Position numbers and translations under genes: made by a program
Notes under the pieces: model-generated
Told to the model about the DNA's origin: nothing
Databases searched by the model: none
What the model saw: only the letters and a program-made list of their open reading frames with translations
Assembly (NCBI GenBank): GCA_023417635.1
Contig: JAEZFF010000098.1
Location: 1 to 53,332, forward strand
Source: Bacillota bacterium
GTDB lineage: Bacteria > Bacillota > Clostridia > Oscillospirales > Acutalibacteraceae
DNA: 53,332 nucleotides
Reading direction: 5' to 3'
Part shown: positions 1 to 8,827 of the stretch, in pieces
How the letters are laid out: the number at the start of each line of letters is the position of its first letter
Numbering within the stretch: the first letter of the stretch is position 1

Positions 1-645
1 CCCGATACCGGGCAGACTACCACATCAACCTATACCTATGAGGTTCAGGTGCCATACAGCTACACCATTTGCACCGTAAAGCTGCACAACGAGGATTTGT
101 CCCATCTTCCCATTTCCATCATGAACGAGGATCAGGTCGGCGTGTACTCGATGTACATGTCCACTCTCGGCAACCGGCCCGACCTGTTTCCTTCGTCGGC
201 CTATCCGAACGCATCCACCGTCAAAAAGCCCACGGAGTATGACATTCCCCCGGAGGAAATGACGGACGCACGGTTCGCCGCCATGATGACGGAGGCGAAA
301 AAGTACATCGGCTACCCTTATGTCTGGGGCGGCAGCAGCCCAAAAACTTCATTCGACTGTTCCGGCTACGTGTCGTGGGTGATCAATCACAGCGGATGGA
401 ACGTGGGACGGCTGGGAGCGCAGGGCCTCTGTAACATCTGCACTCCGGTTTCTCCCGCCGAAGCCAAACCCGGCGACCTTGTTTTCTTTGAACATACCTA
501 CGATACCGATGGCGTGACCCATGTGGGCATCTACGTTGGAAACGGCATGATGCTTGCGGCTGGGGACCCCATCGGCTACTCGAATCTTAAAACAAGCTAC
601 TGGCAAAGCCATTTTTACACGTTCGGGCGTTTACCGAACCTATAA
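1..645 (+). CDS. NlpC/P60 (C40) peptidoglycan hydrolase, C-terminal part
   Basis: The frame is open from base 1, so the gene starts upstream and only its last 214 codons are visible. The C-terminal half carries the NlpC/P60 signature: the catalytic Cys in FDCSGYVSW and the His in THVGIYVGNG, about 55 residues apart. In conjugative elements of Firmicutes such proteins (often with a lysozyme domain, as in Tn916 Orf14) open the cell wall for the mating channel, and I infer that role here. It is followed 19 bp later by the DUF4315 gene, which fits one transfer operon. The N-terminal domain and any signal or membrane segment lie outside the window. Confidence 0.9.
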   Translation, partial: PDTGQTTTSTYTYEVQVPYSYTICTVKLHNEDLSHLPISIMNEDQVGVYSMYMSTLGNRPDLFPSSAYPNASTVKKPTEYDIPPEEMTDARFAAMMTEAKKYIGYPYVWGGSSPKTSFDCSGYVSWVINHSGWNVGRLGAQGLCNICTPVSPAEAKPGDLVFFEHTYDTDGVTHVGIYVGNGMMLAAGDPIGYSNLKTSYWQSHFYTFGRLPNL

Positions 646-664
646 ATAGATTGGAGGAATCACA

Positions 665-910
665 GTGAATCCGAAATTCAAAAGAATCGACACTGAATAT
701 GAAAAGAATGCGGCGAAAATCTCCGTGCTGCAAAACCGACAGAAGGAACTGGAGAAGCAGCGCCGGGAGCTGGAAAATCTCGATATTGTCGGCCTTGTGC
801 GGGGCATGGGCATGACGGCGGAAGAACTCTCCGTGCTCATGAAAGCATCCCGCGAAAACCGGTCCGCGTCCAACCAGAACAAACAGGAGGAAAGTAATGA
901 AAAAATCTAA
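665..910 (+). CDS. DUF4315 family ICE protein
   Basis: An 81-residue charged protein with a predicted coiled coil over about residues 10-42 (many K, E, Q and L). It matches the DUF4315 pattern: an N-terminal helix, then the GMGMTAEEL turn and a helix. It starts at GTG 665 behind TTGGAGGA. Members are found almost only in clostridial ICE transfer operons between the NlpC/P60 gene and the DUF4366 gene, exactly as here. Its function is unknown. Its end overlaps the next gene by 14 bp, which suggests translational coupling. Confidence 0.85.
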   Translation: MNPKFKRIDTEYEKNAAKISVLQNRQKELEKQRRELENLDIVGLVRGMGMTAEELSVLMKASRENRSASNQNKQEESNEKI

Positions 911-1637
911 AATTCGCATATTGGTCTGCCTGATGGCCGCCGTGTCCTGCACGGCGGCTTTTTCCGTCAACGCCCTCGCCTACAGCACAGGAACGACCTC
1001 TCCAACTTTGAGCAGTTCAAGCACCGCATCGTCGGCAGCATCATCCGCAACGTCGTCCGGAACAGCTCTTAAACCTCTGACGCCGGACGGCACCGGAACG
1101 GTGATCGACAACGTGACCAACCAAGATGGCAAGGAGTTTTTCACCATTACCACGCCGAGCAAGCACGTCTTTTACCTGATTATCGACCGTCAGAAAAACG
1201 CCGAGAATGTTTATTTCCTCGACGCCGTGACGGACAAGGACCTGCTCGCACTTGCAAAGAGCGATAACGAGGACGTATCCGGTTCTTCCTCGTCTAAGGC
1301 CGCTTCCACCCCGGAGACATCCTCCGCACCGACCGCATCAACGCCCACGGTTTCATCCGCTTCCCGGCCGGAAAAGCAGAATAACAGCGCCGGAATCGCG
1401 GCGGTCGCCGTTCTTGCGGTCATTCTCGTCGGTGCGGTGGTTTGGTTCTTCAAATCCCGCAAGCCGGGTAAAAAGGACAAGAACAGGCCCAATCCCGATG
1501 ATTACGATTATGCCGGAGACGAAGATGAAGATAACGAATCCGAGCCGGACGACGAACCGGGTTTACCCGATGAGGGAACAGAGCAAAAAGGCGGTTCCGA
1601 ACCATCCAACGGTGAAACGGAGCGTGAGGACGAATGA
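897..1637 (+). CDS. DUF4366 / CD1107-family mobile element membrane protein
   Basis: A 246-residue protein with an N-terminal signal peptide (KKSK, then a hydrophobic stretch to about residue 29), a Ser/Thr-rich linker, a DUF4366 core (about residues 65-125, with FFTITTPSKHVFYLIIDRQ), a second Ser/Thr/Pro linker, one membrane span at about 167-186, and a very acidic C-terminal tail (about 195-246). The layout implies an extracellular domain with a cytoplasmic acidic tail. The family is confined to ICEs of the Clostridium difficile CD1107 type and is presumed to belong to the conjugation machinery. No catalytic residues are evident. Confidence 0.85.
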   Translation: MKKSKIRILVCLMAAVSCTAAFSVNALAYSTGTTSPTLSSSSTASSAASSATSSGTALKPLTPDGTGTVIDNVTNQDGKEFFTITTPSKHVFYLIIDRQKNAENVYFLDAVTDKDLLALAKSDNEDVSGSSSSKAASTPETSSAPTASTPTVSSASRPEKQNNSAGIAAVAVLAVILVGAVVWFFKSRKPGKKDKNRPNPDDYDYAGDEDEDNESEPDDEPGLPDEGTEQKGGSEPSNGETEREDE

Positions 1638-1798
1638 CTTTTTTCACCGACAGCCCTTTCGAGCGGATGATGGTACAGAAGCCTCAATACAGGCGGGAGG
1701 AACGGCCTCCTGCCCCGCCGAAAGGCCGTCCTGACCATCCCCGTGACTGTTACCGCAATCTTATCATCACACAGAAGGTCGTCAAGCCAGAGCGATAA
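1634..1798 (+). CDS. Small conserved ICE protein (54 aa)
   Basis: ATG 1634 overlaps the stop of the DUF4366 gene (ATGA), so it is probably translationally coupled. The 54-residue product has a Pro/Arg-rich middle (YRREERPPAPPKG) and a single Cys in DCYRNL. From memory, similar small proteins follow the DUF4366 gene in many clostridial ICEs and often have extra cysteines between the Pro-rich stretch and the CYR motif. If so, this copy may be shortened there. No function is known. It is the last backbone gene before an AT-rich insert. Confidence 0.6.
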   Translation: MTFFTDSPFERMMVQKPQYRREERPPAPPKGRPDHPRDCYRNLIITQKVVKPER

Positions 1799-2253
1799 CG
1801 TTCCGGCTTGTTTCGGATAAACCTATGTGTTAAGATATATTCTGATAACATTTGAATTGCTGATTTTTAAGCACTGACCGATAAATAAGGATTTGACTTA
1901 GGAGGGTGAAATTTGAGCGGGTATTCTGTTAATGAAAGCCTAAAAGCATGGGAAGCCAATGCTAAATTTTGGGATGATTGTATGGGAGATGAATCAAATC
2001 AATTTCATAGGGAGGTTGTCAGGCCCAAGGTGAGCGAGCTTTTAAATATAAAAGCAGATGATTATATATTGGATATCGCTTGTGGAAATGGGAACTACTC
2101 TGCTTATATTGCGGAGCAAGGGGCGGATGTGGTTGCCTTTGATTATAGCAAAAAAATGGTCGCCCTTGCACAAAAAAGGCAGGCCAAATACAGCAACAAA
2201 ATAGAGTTTTGTGTTATAGATGCAACGAATGAGCAGGCGCTATTATCGCTTAG

Positions 2254-3415
2254 GTAACCGCTGATTTAATCGGGTAAGCAGAAGGGGTATAATAAAAGAA
2301 AAACGGTGGCGAAAAAGATGAACGGACAGCAGAGCTTTTCAGATATGGAATACGCGAATCGGAAACGGAAAACCAAACGGGAGGAATTTCTGGAGATCAT
2401 GGACGAAGTGATCCCATGGGATGAATGGACTGGCATCATTCTGCCGTATTATCCAAACGGAAAGCGGGGCCGTCCGACGCGCGGGGCGGAAACAATGCTG
2501 CGGATGTATCTTTTGCAGAACTGGTTTAATCTGTCCGACGAGGGTGTGGAGGATGCCATCTATGACAGCTACGCTTTTCGGAAGTTCATGGGAATTGATT
2601 TTCTGAAAGAGGAGCAGGCACCGGATGCCACCACGCTTTGCAAATTTCGGAAACTGCTCAACGATAACGGAATTACAAAGCTGTTTTTCGACAGCGTAAA
2701 ATTATTTTTGGACCGCCATGGAAAACTGATGCACGGCGGGACAATTGTAGACGCCACGATCATTGACGCGCCGAGTTCAACAAAAAACGAGGAGAAACAA
2801 CGTGACCCTGAAATGCACCAAGTAAAAAAGGGAAATCAGTGGTACTTTGGAGAACGGCTCCACGCTGGCGTGGACGCTGGGACGGGTTATATTCACTCCA
2901 TGGAAGTCACCGCCGCCAATGTGAACGAGCGGGACGTTGTCCATGCTCTGATACGGGAAGACGATGAAGTGGTCTACGGAGACGCAGGGTATACCGGCAT
3001 AGAAAAACGGGAGAAAATTATGGCTGATCCGCATCTCTCTTCCATCCAATACCGTATGAATTCGCAGAAACCCTACCGAAAAAACAAATGGAAAGACGGC
3101 CCGGGCGTTTGGTGGTTCCGGTATATGGAATACCAGAAATCCCGCGTGCGTTCCAAGGTCGAGTATGCCTTTTTTGTGATCAAAAGAATCTTCGGTTATC
3201 GAAAAGTCCGATACCGGGGGCTTGCAAAAAATCGAACACAAGCGCACATGTTATGCACGAGCGCGAACCTCTACATGCTGGCTCAGGCCAAGCGGTGCAG
3301 GGGTTATTAGCCGTTGAAAGACGGCTGCGGTTTTTCAATAATTCGTAAGTTTGTATTGCCCAATTTTCTTTTTAGGCTGAATCCCATCCGGATTGGCGCT
3401 TTATTCAGCGGTTAC
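2254..3415 (+). mobile_element. IS5-family insertion sequence, 1162 bp
   Basis: The ends are inverted repeats starting GTAACCGCTGA (left 2254; right end read inward from 3415), about 16 of 19 bases identical. They are flanked by a TTAG direct repeat at 2250-2253 and 3416-3419. Length, a single DDE transposase gene and a 4-bp duplication all fit the IS5 family. Intact ends and an intact transposase suggest a recent insertion that may still be mobile. Confidence 0.9.
2306..3310 (+). CDS. IS5-family DDE transposase
   Basis: A 334-residue protein. The N-terminal domain has the InsH-like pattern (RGAETMLRMYLLQNWFNLSD, then the DATTLCKFRKLL helix). The RNase H-like core has the first Asp in GGTIVDATIIDAPSS, the second in VVYGDAGYTGIEKR, and a C-terminal Glu in KSRVRSKVEYAFFVIKRIFG, followed by a Tyr/Arg-rich region (GYRKVRYRGLAKN). 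Full length with no internal stop. It starts at GTG 2306 or possibly ATG 2318. It catalyses cut-and-paste movement of the surrounding IS. Confidence 0.93.
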   Translation: MAKKMNGQQSFSDMEYANRKRKTKREEFLEIMDEVIPWDEWTGIILPYYPNGKRGRPTRGAETMLRMYLLQNWFNLSDEGVEDAIYDSYAFRKFMGIDFLKEEQAPDATTLCKFRKLLNDNGITKLFFDSVKLFLDRHGKLMHGGTIVDATIIDAPSSTKNEEKQRDPEMHQVKKGNQWYFGERLHAGVDAGTGYIHSMEVTAANVNERDVVHALIREDDEVVYGDAGYTGIEKREKIMADPHLSSIQYRMNSQKPYRKNKWKDGPGVWWFRYMEYQKSRVRSKVEYAFFVIKRIFGYRKVRYRGLAKNRTQAHMLCTSANLYMLAQAKRCRGY

Positions 3416-3819
3416 TTAGAAGAAGCAAACCATATACGAAGGCCGTTTCCAATATGGCCATTATGGACATTGCTGATGTTACAAAATTATTTAGATGCGT
3501 CAATGAACTGCTTTCTGAGGGCGGCATCTTTGTATTTGCAACACAACACCCTTGCTTTGTGACATTAACAGAGAAATATTTAACCGCACACAGCTACTAT
3601 GATATAGCAATTGAAGGTCAGCCCAAAGAGCAGTGTTATTATCATCGCTCATTGCAAGAAATATTTAATCTTTGTTTTCAAAACGGCTTTGTAATAGATG
3701 GGTTTATGAGGAAAGCTATGGAATCAAAGAAAAACCGGATGTGATTATCGTTAGGGCAATAAAAATATAAGGCAAACTTCAATTTTGCGGATTCCTTACA
3801 AAATAAAAGGAGAATAAAC

Positions 3820-4185
3820 ATGGAGTACAAAATATTAGGTAAGCAAAATGACATTGCACTGATTATCACTGATAAGGTTGTTATCAAGGATACTCAATCG
3901 GCATTAGATATGATTGCGTCCGCACAATACAAAGCCAACTGCGATAAGCTTATAATATACAAATCATGCGTGGTAGATGAGTTTTTTATTTTAAGCACCG
4001 GAATTGCGGGCGAAATTTTACAAAAGTTCATAAACTATCGTAAAAAGGTCGCTATTGTAGGAGATTACTCAAAGTACACAAGCAAACCACTTAAGGACTT
4101 TATATATGAAAGCAATAACGGAAACAGTATTTATTTTTTGTCGAGCTTAGATGAAGCAGTGCTTAAGTTAGACAATGCCGAATGA
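3820..4185 (+). CDS. DUF4180 domain protein
   Basis: A 121-residue soluble protein behind AAAGGAGA. It resembles DUF4180 (SpoIIAA-like fold class): a beta-rich N-terminus, LDMIASAQY, FFILSTGIAGEILQKFINYRKKVAIVGDYS and a C-terminal YFLSSLDEAV. These small proteins often sit beside regulators or methyltransferases in Firmicutes and have no settled biochemical role. It lies between the broken and the intact methyltransferase genes in an AT-rich insert. Confidence 0.75.
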   Translation: MEYKILGKQNDIALIITDKVVIKDTQSALDMIASAQYKANCDKLIIYKSCVVDEFFILSTGIAGEILQKFINYRKKVAIVGDYSKYTSKPLKDFIYESNNGNSIYFLSSLDEAVLKLDNAE

Positions 4186-4273
4186 ATCTAACATGAAGCC
4201 GACAAATTCTAAGTTATCGAGTAAACCATTTTATAATGAGCATAATGTGATTATGTAAAATTGAGGTGAGCAT

Positions 4274-5008
4274 ATGAATAATATGTACGATGATAAACAA
4301 TTTTTTGACCAGTATGCGAAAATGTCACGAAGTCAACAAGGCTTATCCGGCGCGGGTGAATGGCATCAGTTTAAAGCTCTGTTTCCAGATCTAAGTGGTA
4401 AAAATGTACTTGATCTTGGGTGCGGTTATGGCTGGCATTGTAAATTTGCCGTGGATTGCGGAGCTAAACAGGTGCTTGGGATTGACCTTAGCGAAAAAAT
4501 GATACAAGAAGCAGAAGAAAGAAACGGTGATCTCAAAATTATCTACCGAGTCTGTGGACTGGATGACTTTGATTACCCCGCTGCATCCTTTGATTGTGTG
4601 ATTTCCAATCTGGTGCTTCACTACATAGCAGATATAGATACTATTTTTAGAAAGATATATCAGACGCTTAAAACGGACGGTGTTTTTCTTCTAAATATAG
4701 AACATCCGGTTTTTACGGCAGGTGTGAATCAGGACTGGATTTATAACCCGGAAGGGAAGCCGCAGTATTGGCCGGTGGACGATTATTTTTACCCCGGAGA
4801 GCGGGTAACTCATTTCCTTGGACAGAATGTTAAGAAGCAGCATCACACACTAACGCAGATCTTAATGGGAATAATAAATGCAGGCTTTAAGCTGGAAGTT
4901 GTTGAAGAAGCGACACCGAGCAGTGATATGATGGAAATTCCGGGTATGCCTGATGAAATGCGTCGCCCGATGATGCTGCTAATTAAAGCATTGAAACAAG
5001 GCGCATAA
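4274..5008 (+). CDS. Class I SAM-dependent methyltransferase
   Basis: A 244-residue protein with a clear methyltransferase fold: motif I VLDLGCGYGWHCKFA, the acidic end of strand 2 in LGIDLSEKMI, DCVISNLVLHYI (motif IV position) and LKTDGVFLLNIEHPVF (motif V-VI). The C-terminal half (WPVDDYFYPGERVTHFLG) is typical of small-molecule methyltransferases of the UbiE/Bcd-like group. Its RBS is TTGAGGTGAG. The acceptor cannot be told. It is cargo of the AT-rich insert before topB. Confidence 0.88.
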   Translation: MNNMYDDKQFFDQYAKMSRSQQGLSGAGEWHQFKALFPDLSGKNVLDLGCGYGWHCKFAVDCGAKQVLGIDLSEKMIQEAEERNGDLKIIYRVCGLDDFDYPAASFDCVISNLVLHYIADIDTIFRKIYQTLKTDGVFLLNIEHPVFTAGVNQDWIYNPEGKPQYWPVDDYFYPGERVTHFLGQNVKKQHHTLTQILMGIINAGFKLEVVEEATPSSDMMEIPGMPDEMRRPMMLLIKALKQGA

Positions 5009-5164
5009 TAAATCTCACTTTTGTGGGTAGGTTGAATTGCTCGTTAAGGAGAAATTATACTAAGTCTGAATTCCAGCAACTCATTAAAGTAAATAATTGC
5101 TGCTGTGCAAGGGTAATCGAGAAATCGGTTGCCCTTTTTCTATGTCCGCATGAAAGGAGAAAAT

Positions 5165-7225
5165 TTGAAACTTGTAATTAGTGAAAAGCCATCGGTTGCT
5201 CAAAGTATTGCCGCCGTGATCGGCGCGAAACAGCGCGGCGACGGTTTTCTGGAGGGCGGCGGCTATCTCGTTTCGTGGTGCCTGGGTCATCTCGCAGAGT
5301 TGGCCGAAGCGGATACTTATGATAATAAATACGCAAAATGGCGGCTCGAAGATTTACCTATCCTTCCGGAAAACTGGCGGTTTACCATAAGCAGGGACAA
5401 ACAAAAGCAGTTTGCTATTCTCCGCGCCCTAATGCGCCGCGACGATGTGGAAGAAGTTATCAACGCCTGCGATGCCGGACGAGAGGGCGAACTGATCTTC
5501 CGCACCTTGTATGACATGGCAGGCTGTTCCAAGCCGATGAAACGGCTCTGGATTTCCTCCATGGAGGATGAAGCCATCCGGCAGGGCTTTGCCGACCTGA
5601 AACCGGGGCGAGACTACGATGGGCTGCATCAGTCCGCACTCTGCCGATCCAGGGCCGACTGGCTGGTGGGCATCAACGCGACGCGCCTGTTTTCGGTCCT
5701 CTACCACCGCACCCTGAACGTCGGGCGCGTCATGTCTCCAACGCTGGCCCTTATCGTGCAGCGGGAAGCGGAGATTTCCGCGTTTCAGCCGGAGCCATTC
5801 TATACGGTCAGCCTCGACTGCGGCAGTTTTACCGCCACCGGCGACAAGCTGAAAGCGAAACCGGTGGCCGAGGCCGTTGCCGCCGCCTGCAAAGGAAAAG
5901 CGTCCACTGTCAAATCCGTGGAACGCAAGGAGAAAATCGAAAAGCCACCCGCGCTTTATGACCTGACTACCCTCCAACGCGACGCCAACCGATTGCTCGG
6001 CTACACGGCCCAGCAGACGCTCGACTATCTGCAATCGCTCTATGAAAAGAAGCTCTGTACCTATCCCCGCACCGACAGCCGTTTCCTGACAAACGACATG
6101 GAAGGGACCATCCCGGTACTTGCCTCCGTCGCCGCCGCGATCTGCGACGCGGACGCGCCCGAACCCCTCAACGCCGGTCAGGTCTGCGACAGCGCGAAGG
6201 TCAGCGACCATCACGCCGTTGTTCCCACGTCCGCAGCGGGCAAAGCGGATGTTTCCGCGCTGCCTGCCGGGGAGCGTGAAATCCTGTGGCTTGTCTCCCG
6301 GCAGCTTCTCTGCTCGGTCGGCAGTCCTCACCAATATGCCGAAACCGCCGTCACGCTGGACTGTGCCGGGTATGGCTTTTCCACCAAAGGTAAAACAATC
6401 CTCGTTCCGGGCTGGAAAGCCTACCTACAGGAGCAGGCCGACAAACCTCTGCCTGAGTTAGAAGAAGGGCAGAACGTCTCGGTTCCCTCCGTTTCCGTCA
6501 AGGAGGGCAAGACCTCGCCGCCTAAGCATTATACGGAAGATACTTTGCTTTCCGCGATGGAGACAGCGGGCGCAAAAGAGTTGCCCGTTGACGCGGAACG
6601 CAAGGGCCTCGGCACCCCCGCCACCCGCGCGGCCATTCTAGAAAAGCTCGTTACCACCGGATTCGTGGAACGAAAAAAGGCCAAGAAAACCGTCAATCTC
6701 ATTCCGTCTCAGGTCGGTGTGTCGCTTGTTACGGTTCTGCCGGAGCAGCTTCAATCTCCGCTGCTGACCGCCGAATGGGAAAACCGGCTCAAACAGGTGG
6801 AACGCGGCGAACTGGAACCGGACGCTTTTATGGACGGGATTTCATCCATGCTCCGGGAGCTGATACAAACCTATACGCCGGTCAAGGGCGCGGAAGTGCT
6901 GTTTCCTTCCGGGCGCGAGGTAATCGGCAAATGCCCCCGCTGCGGCGGCAGCGTGACCGAAAGCAAAAAGGGCTTTTTCTGCGAGAACGACGGTTGCCGC
7001 TTCGGGCTTTGGAAGGACAACCGGTTTTTCGCCGCCAAGAAAAAGGTTCTGACGAAAGCTGTCGCCGCAGCGCTCCTGAAGGACGGGCGCGTGAAACTCA
7101 CCGGCTGTTATTCCGAAAAAACCGGCAAAACCTATGACGCGACGGTGATTTTGGAGGACACCGGGGAGCGCATGAATTTCAGGCTAGAATTTGATTCGGG
7201 GACGAAAAAGCGTGGCGGATCATGA
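5165..7225 (+). CDS. topB: DNA topoisomerase III
   Basis: A type IA topoisomerase of 686 residues from TTG 5165, chosen because AAAGGAGA lies just upstream and the product then begins directly with the TOPRIM strand (KLVISEKPSVAQSIAAVIG). The TOPRIM acidic motif is CDAGREGELIFRTLYD. The catalytic Tyr is about residue 300 in TYPRTDSRFLT. A GLGTPATRAAILEKL motif and a C-terminal zinc-ribbon-like segment (CPRCGG, then CENDGC) follow. ICEs of this type carry their own TopB, probably to resolve DNA during transfer or rolling-circle replication. It overlaps the next gene by 4 bp (ATGA). Confidence 0.96.
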   Translation: MKLVISEKPSVAQSIAAVIGAKQRGDGFLEGGGYLVSWCLGHLAELAEADTYDNKYAKWRLEDLPILPENWRFTISRDKQKQFAILRALMRRDDVEEVINACDAGREGELIFRTLYDMAGCSKPMKRLWISSMEDEAIRQGFADLKPGRDYDGLHQSALCRSRADWLVGINATRLFSVLYHRTLNVGRVMSPTLALIVQREAEISAFQPEPFYTVSLDCGSFTATGDKLKAKPVAEAVAAACKGKASTVKSVERKEKIEKPPALYDLTTLQRDANRLLGYTAQQTLDYLQSLYEKKLCTYPRTDSRFLTNDMEGTIPVLASVAAAICDADAPEPLNAGQVCDSAKVSDHHAVVPTSAAGKADVSALPAGEREILWLVSRQLLCSVGSPHQYAETAVTLDCAGYGFSTKGKTILVPGWKAYLQEQADKPLPELEEGQNVSVPSVSVKEGKTSPPKHYTEDTLLSAMETAGAKELPVDAERKGLGTPATRAAILEKLVTTGFVERKKAKKTVNLIPSQVGVSLVTVLPEQLQSPLLTAEWENRLKQVERGELEPDAFMDGISSMLRELIQTYTPVKGAEVLFPSGREVIGKCPRCGGSVTESKKGFFCENDGCRFGLWKDNRFFAAKKKVLTKAVAAALLKDGRVKLTGCYSEKTGKTYDATVILEDTGERMNFRLEFDSGTKKRGGS

Positions 7226-7524
7226 AACTTACAAAATACGAGCAGGAGACGATCATCTGCTATAACGAGGAAGAATCAACGGCCAGTGTTTATACGCATA
7301 ATCAGAAACTCATCCAAAAGCTCAAACGGCTCTCGGAAAAATATCCCGACAAGGTGAAACCGGAGCGCCCGGAGCATCGCGGAGCCGTCAGCTATCTTGT
7401 CCCCAAACGCTGTGTCTCTGTCCGGGAACCGTACAGCGACCGGCGGCGCGAAGCCGACAGTTTACGGGCCAAAACAGCGAAAATACGCCCTCCCGACAGG
7501 AGCAAAAGCTCCAAAAACAAATAA
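7222..7524 (+). CDS. Conserved hypothetical ICE protein (100 aa)
   Basis: A 100-residue protein starting in the ATGA overlap with topB. The N-terminus MKLTKYEQETIICYNEEE, followed by ASVYTHNQKLIQKLKRLSEKYPDKV, belongs to a small family regularly found next to topB in clostridial ICEs. The C-terminal third is very basic (Arg/Lys/Ser), which suggests nucleic-acid contact, but no domain is recognised. Its function is unknown. Confidence 0.75.
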   Translation: MKLTKYEQETIICYNEEESTASVYTHNQKLIQKLKRLSEKYPDKVKPERPEHRGAVSYLVPKRCVSVREPYSDRRREADSLRAKTAKIRPPDRSKSSKNK

Positions 7525-7609
7525 TAAGTGCGCTCCCGTAATAGGTTTCCCCCGGCCTGTGCGGGCGCGCGCTTTTTTCAATTCTATGAACTGAGAAAGG
7601 AGCAAAACT

Positions 7610-8827
7610 ATGGCCGAAAAAAGTAAGGAACGGCTGAAGGAAATCACCGACAGTATCGAGCAGGGCATCCAAGACCTGTTCCAGAGCGACCGATACGCGC
7701 AGTACCTCCGTACCATGTCCCGGTTCCACCGTTATTCTGTCAACAATACCATGCTTATCTACATGCAGAAGCCCGACGCCACTCTTGTTGCCGGGTTTAA
7801 TAAATGGCGCGATCAGTTCAGCCGAAACGTCATGCGGGGCGAAAAGGGAATCAAAATCATCGCGCCCACGCCGTTCAAAAAGAGAATCGAGGAAGAAAAG
7901 CTCGACCCGGACACCAAAATTCCCATGCTGGATGCGGACGGCAAGATCATCATGGAGGAAAAGGAAATCAAAATCCCCATGTATAAGGTAGTGTCGGTCT
8001 TTGACGTGTCGCAGACCGAGGGAAAGCCTCTGCCGACGCTGGTAAACGGCCTCACGGGAAATGTGAAGCAGTATGAGATTTTCATGGAGGCGCTGCGACG
8101 TTCGTCCCCTGTTCCACTTGCTTTTGAGGCAATGGAACCGAATACGGACGGCTATTTCAGCGAAAAAGACCAGCGCATCGCTATGCGGTCCGGTATGAGC
8201 GAGGTGCAGACCGTTTCTGCCGCCGTCCACGAAATCACTCACGCCACGCTGCATAACTATGAACAGGCCCGCCTTGCCGCCGCCAAGAGTGATGAAACCG
8301 CCGAACCGCCCAAGCCGAAAGACCGGCACACCGAGGAAGTGGAGGCCGAGAGCGTTTCTTACGCCGTCTGCCAGTATTACGGCATTCAGACCAGCGAAAA
8401 CAGTTTCGGCTATATTGCCACATGGAGCCGCGATAAGGAGCTGCCGGAGCTGCGGGCCTCTCTGGAAACGATCAATAAAACCGCCTCCGGTCTGATCTCC
8501 GACATCGACCAAAACTTCCGCGAGGTCCTGAAAGAGTATGACAGCGTTCTGGAACAGTTCGCCGGGAATGTATATCAGTACACGGCCTCCGTCATGGAAC
8601 CGCCGTTTCCTCTCAACTCCATGGAAGAAGAAGTCCCGGCTACCGTGGAAGATTTGAAAAGCGGCTACGGAAAAGACACGCGCGACGCCATCCTCAATGC
8701 CGCGAAGGTGGAGGGCGCGGCCTCCCCGGATGAGCTTCTTCGGCGTCTGGAGCAAATTGAGAAAATTTATCCCCCGAGGAAACCGAGGCGGTGTATCTGC
8801 TGGATGACGCTGCTTATCTTTATTTGA
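7610..8827 (+). CDS. ArdC-like antirestriction/ssDNA-binding metallopeptidase part (frameshifted C-terminus)
   Basis: The N-terminal ArdC-type ssDNA-binding domain (about residues 1-130: FHRYSVNNTMLIYMQKPDATLVAGFNKW, RGEKGIKIIAP) is followed by a zinc-peptidase-like domain with HEITH at about 207-211 and EEVEAESVSYAVCQYYGI. ArdC proteins protect incoming DNA from restriction. The last roughly 18 residues (RKPRRCICWMTLLIFI) look like wrong-frame sequence. One missing base in the C run at 8771-8775 would join it to the next frame, reading EETEAVYLLDDAAYLY. In related elements these are one protein. Either the gene is truncated or the base is an assembly error. Confidence 0.85.
   Translation: MAEKSKERLKEITDSIEQGIQDLFQSDRYAQYLRTMSRFHRYSVNNTMLIYMQKPDATLVAGFNKWRDQFSRNVMRGEKGIKIIAPTPFKKRIEEEKLDPDTKIPMLDADGKIIMEEKEIKIPMYKVVSVFDVSQTEGKPLPTLVNGLTGNVKQYEIFMEALRRSSPVPLAFEAMEPNTDGYFSEKDQRIAMRSGMSEVQTVSAAVHEITHATLHNYEQARLAAAKSDETAEPPKPKDRHTEEVEAESVSYAVCQYYGIQTSENSFGYIATWSRDKELPELRASLETINKTASGLISDIDQNFREVLKEYDSVLEQFAGNVYQYTASVMEPPFPLNSMEEEVPATVEDLKSGYGKDTRDAILNAAKVEGAASPDELLRRLEQIEKIYPPRKPRRCICWMTLLIFI

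Larger units (their letters stand above)
1913..3770 (+). pseudogene. Class I SAM methyltransferase split by an IS element
   Basis: The 5' part (1913-2253, TTG start behind TAGGAGGGTG) encodes motif I as LDIACGNGNYSAYIA and the acidic strand DVVAFDYS. Removing bases 2254-3415 and one TTAG copy restores an unbroken frame across the junction into IMDIADVTKLF, FATQHPCF and later residues. The gene is therefore a methyltransferase interrupted by transposition. Near its 3' end the frame breaks again: the present frame stops at 3744, while a shift near 3703-3706 (in GATGGGTTTATGAG) gives a methyltransferase-like tail ending at 3770. That suggests a one-base loss. It is probably inactive. Nothing shows its substrate, and its AT-rich composition marks it as cargo. 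Confidence 0.85.

Noticed and set aside
1252..1734. A Pro/Arg-rich frame overlapping the DUF4366 gene
   Set aside because: Composition reflects the out-of-frame Ser/Pro linker. The real small gene here is 1634-1798.
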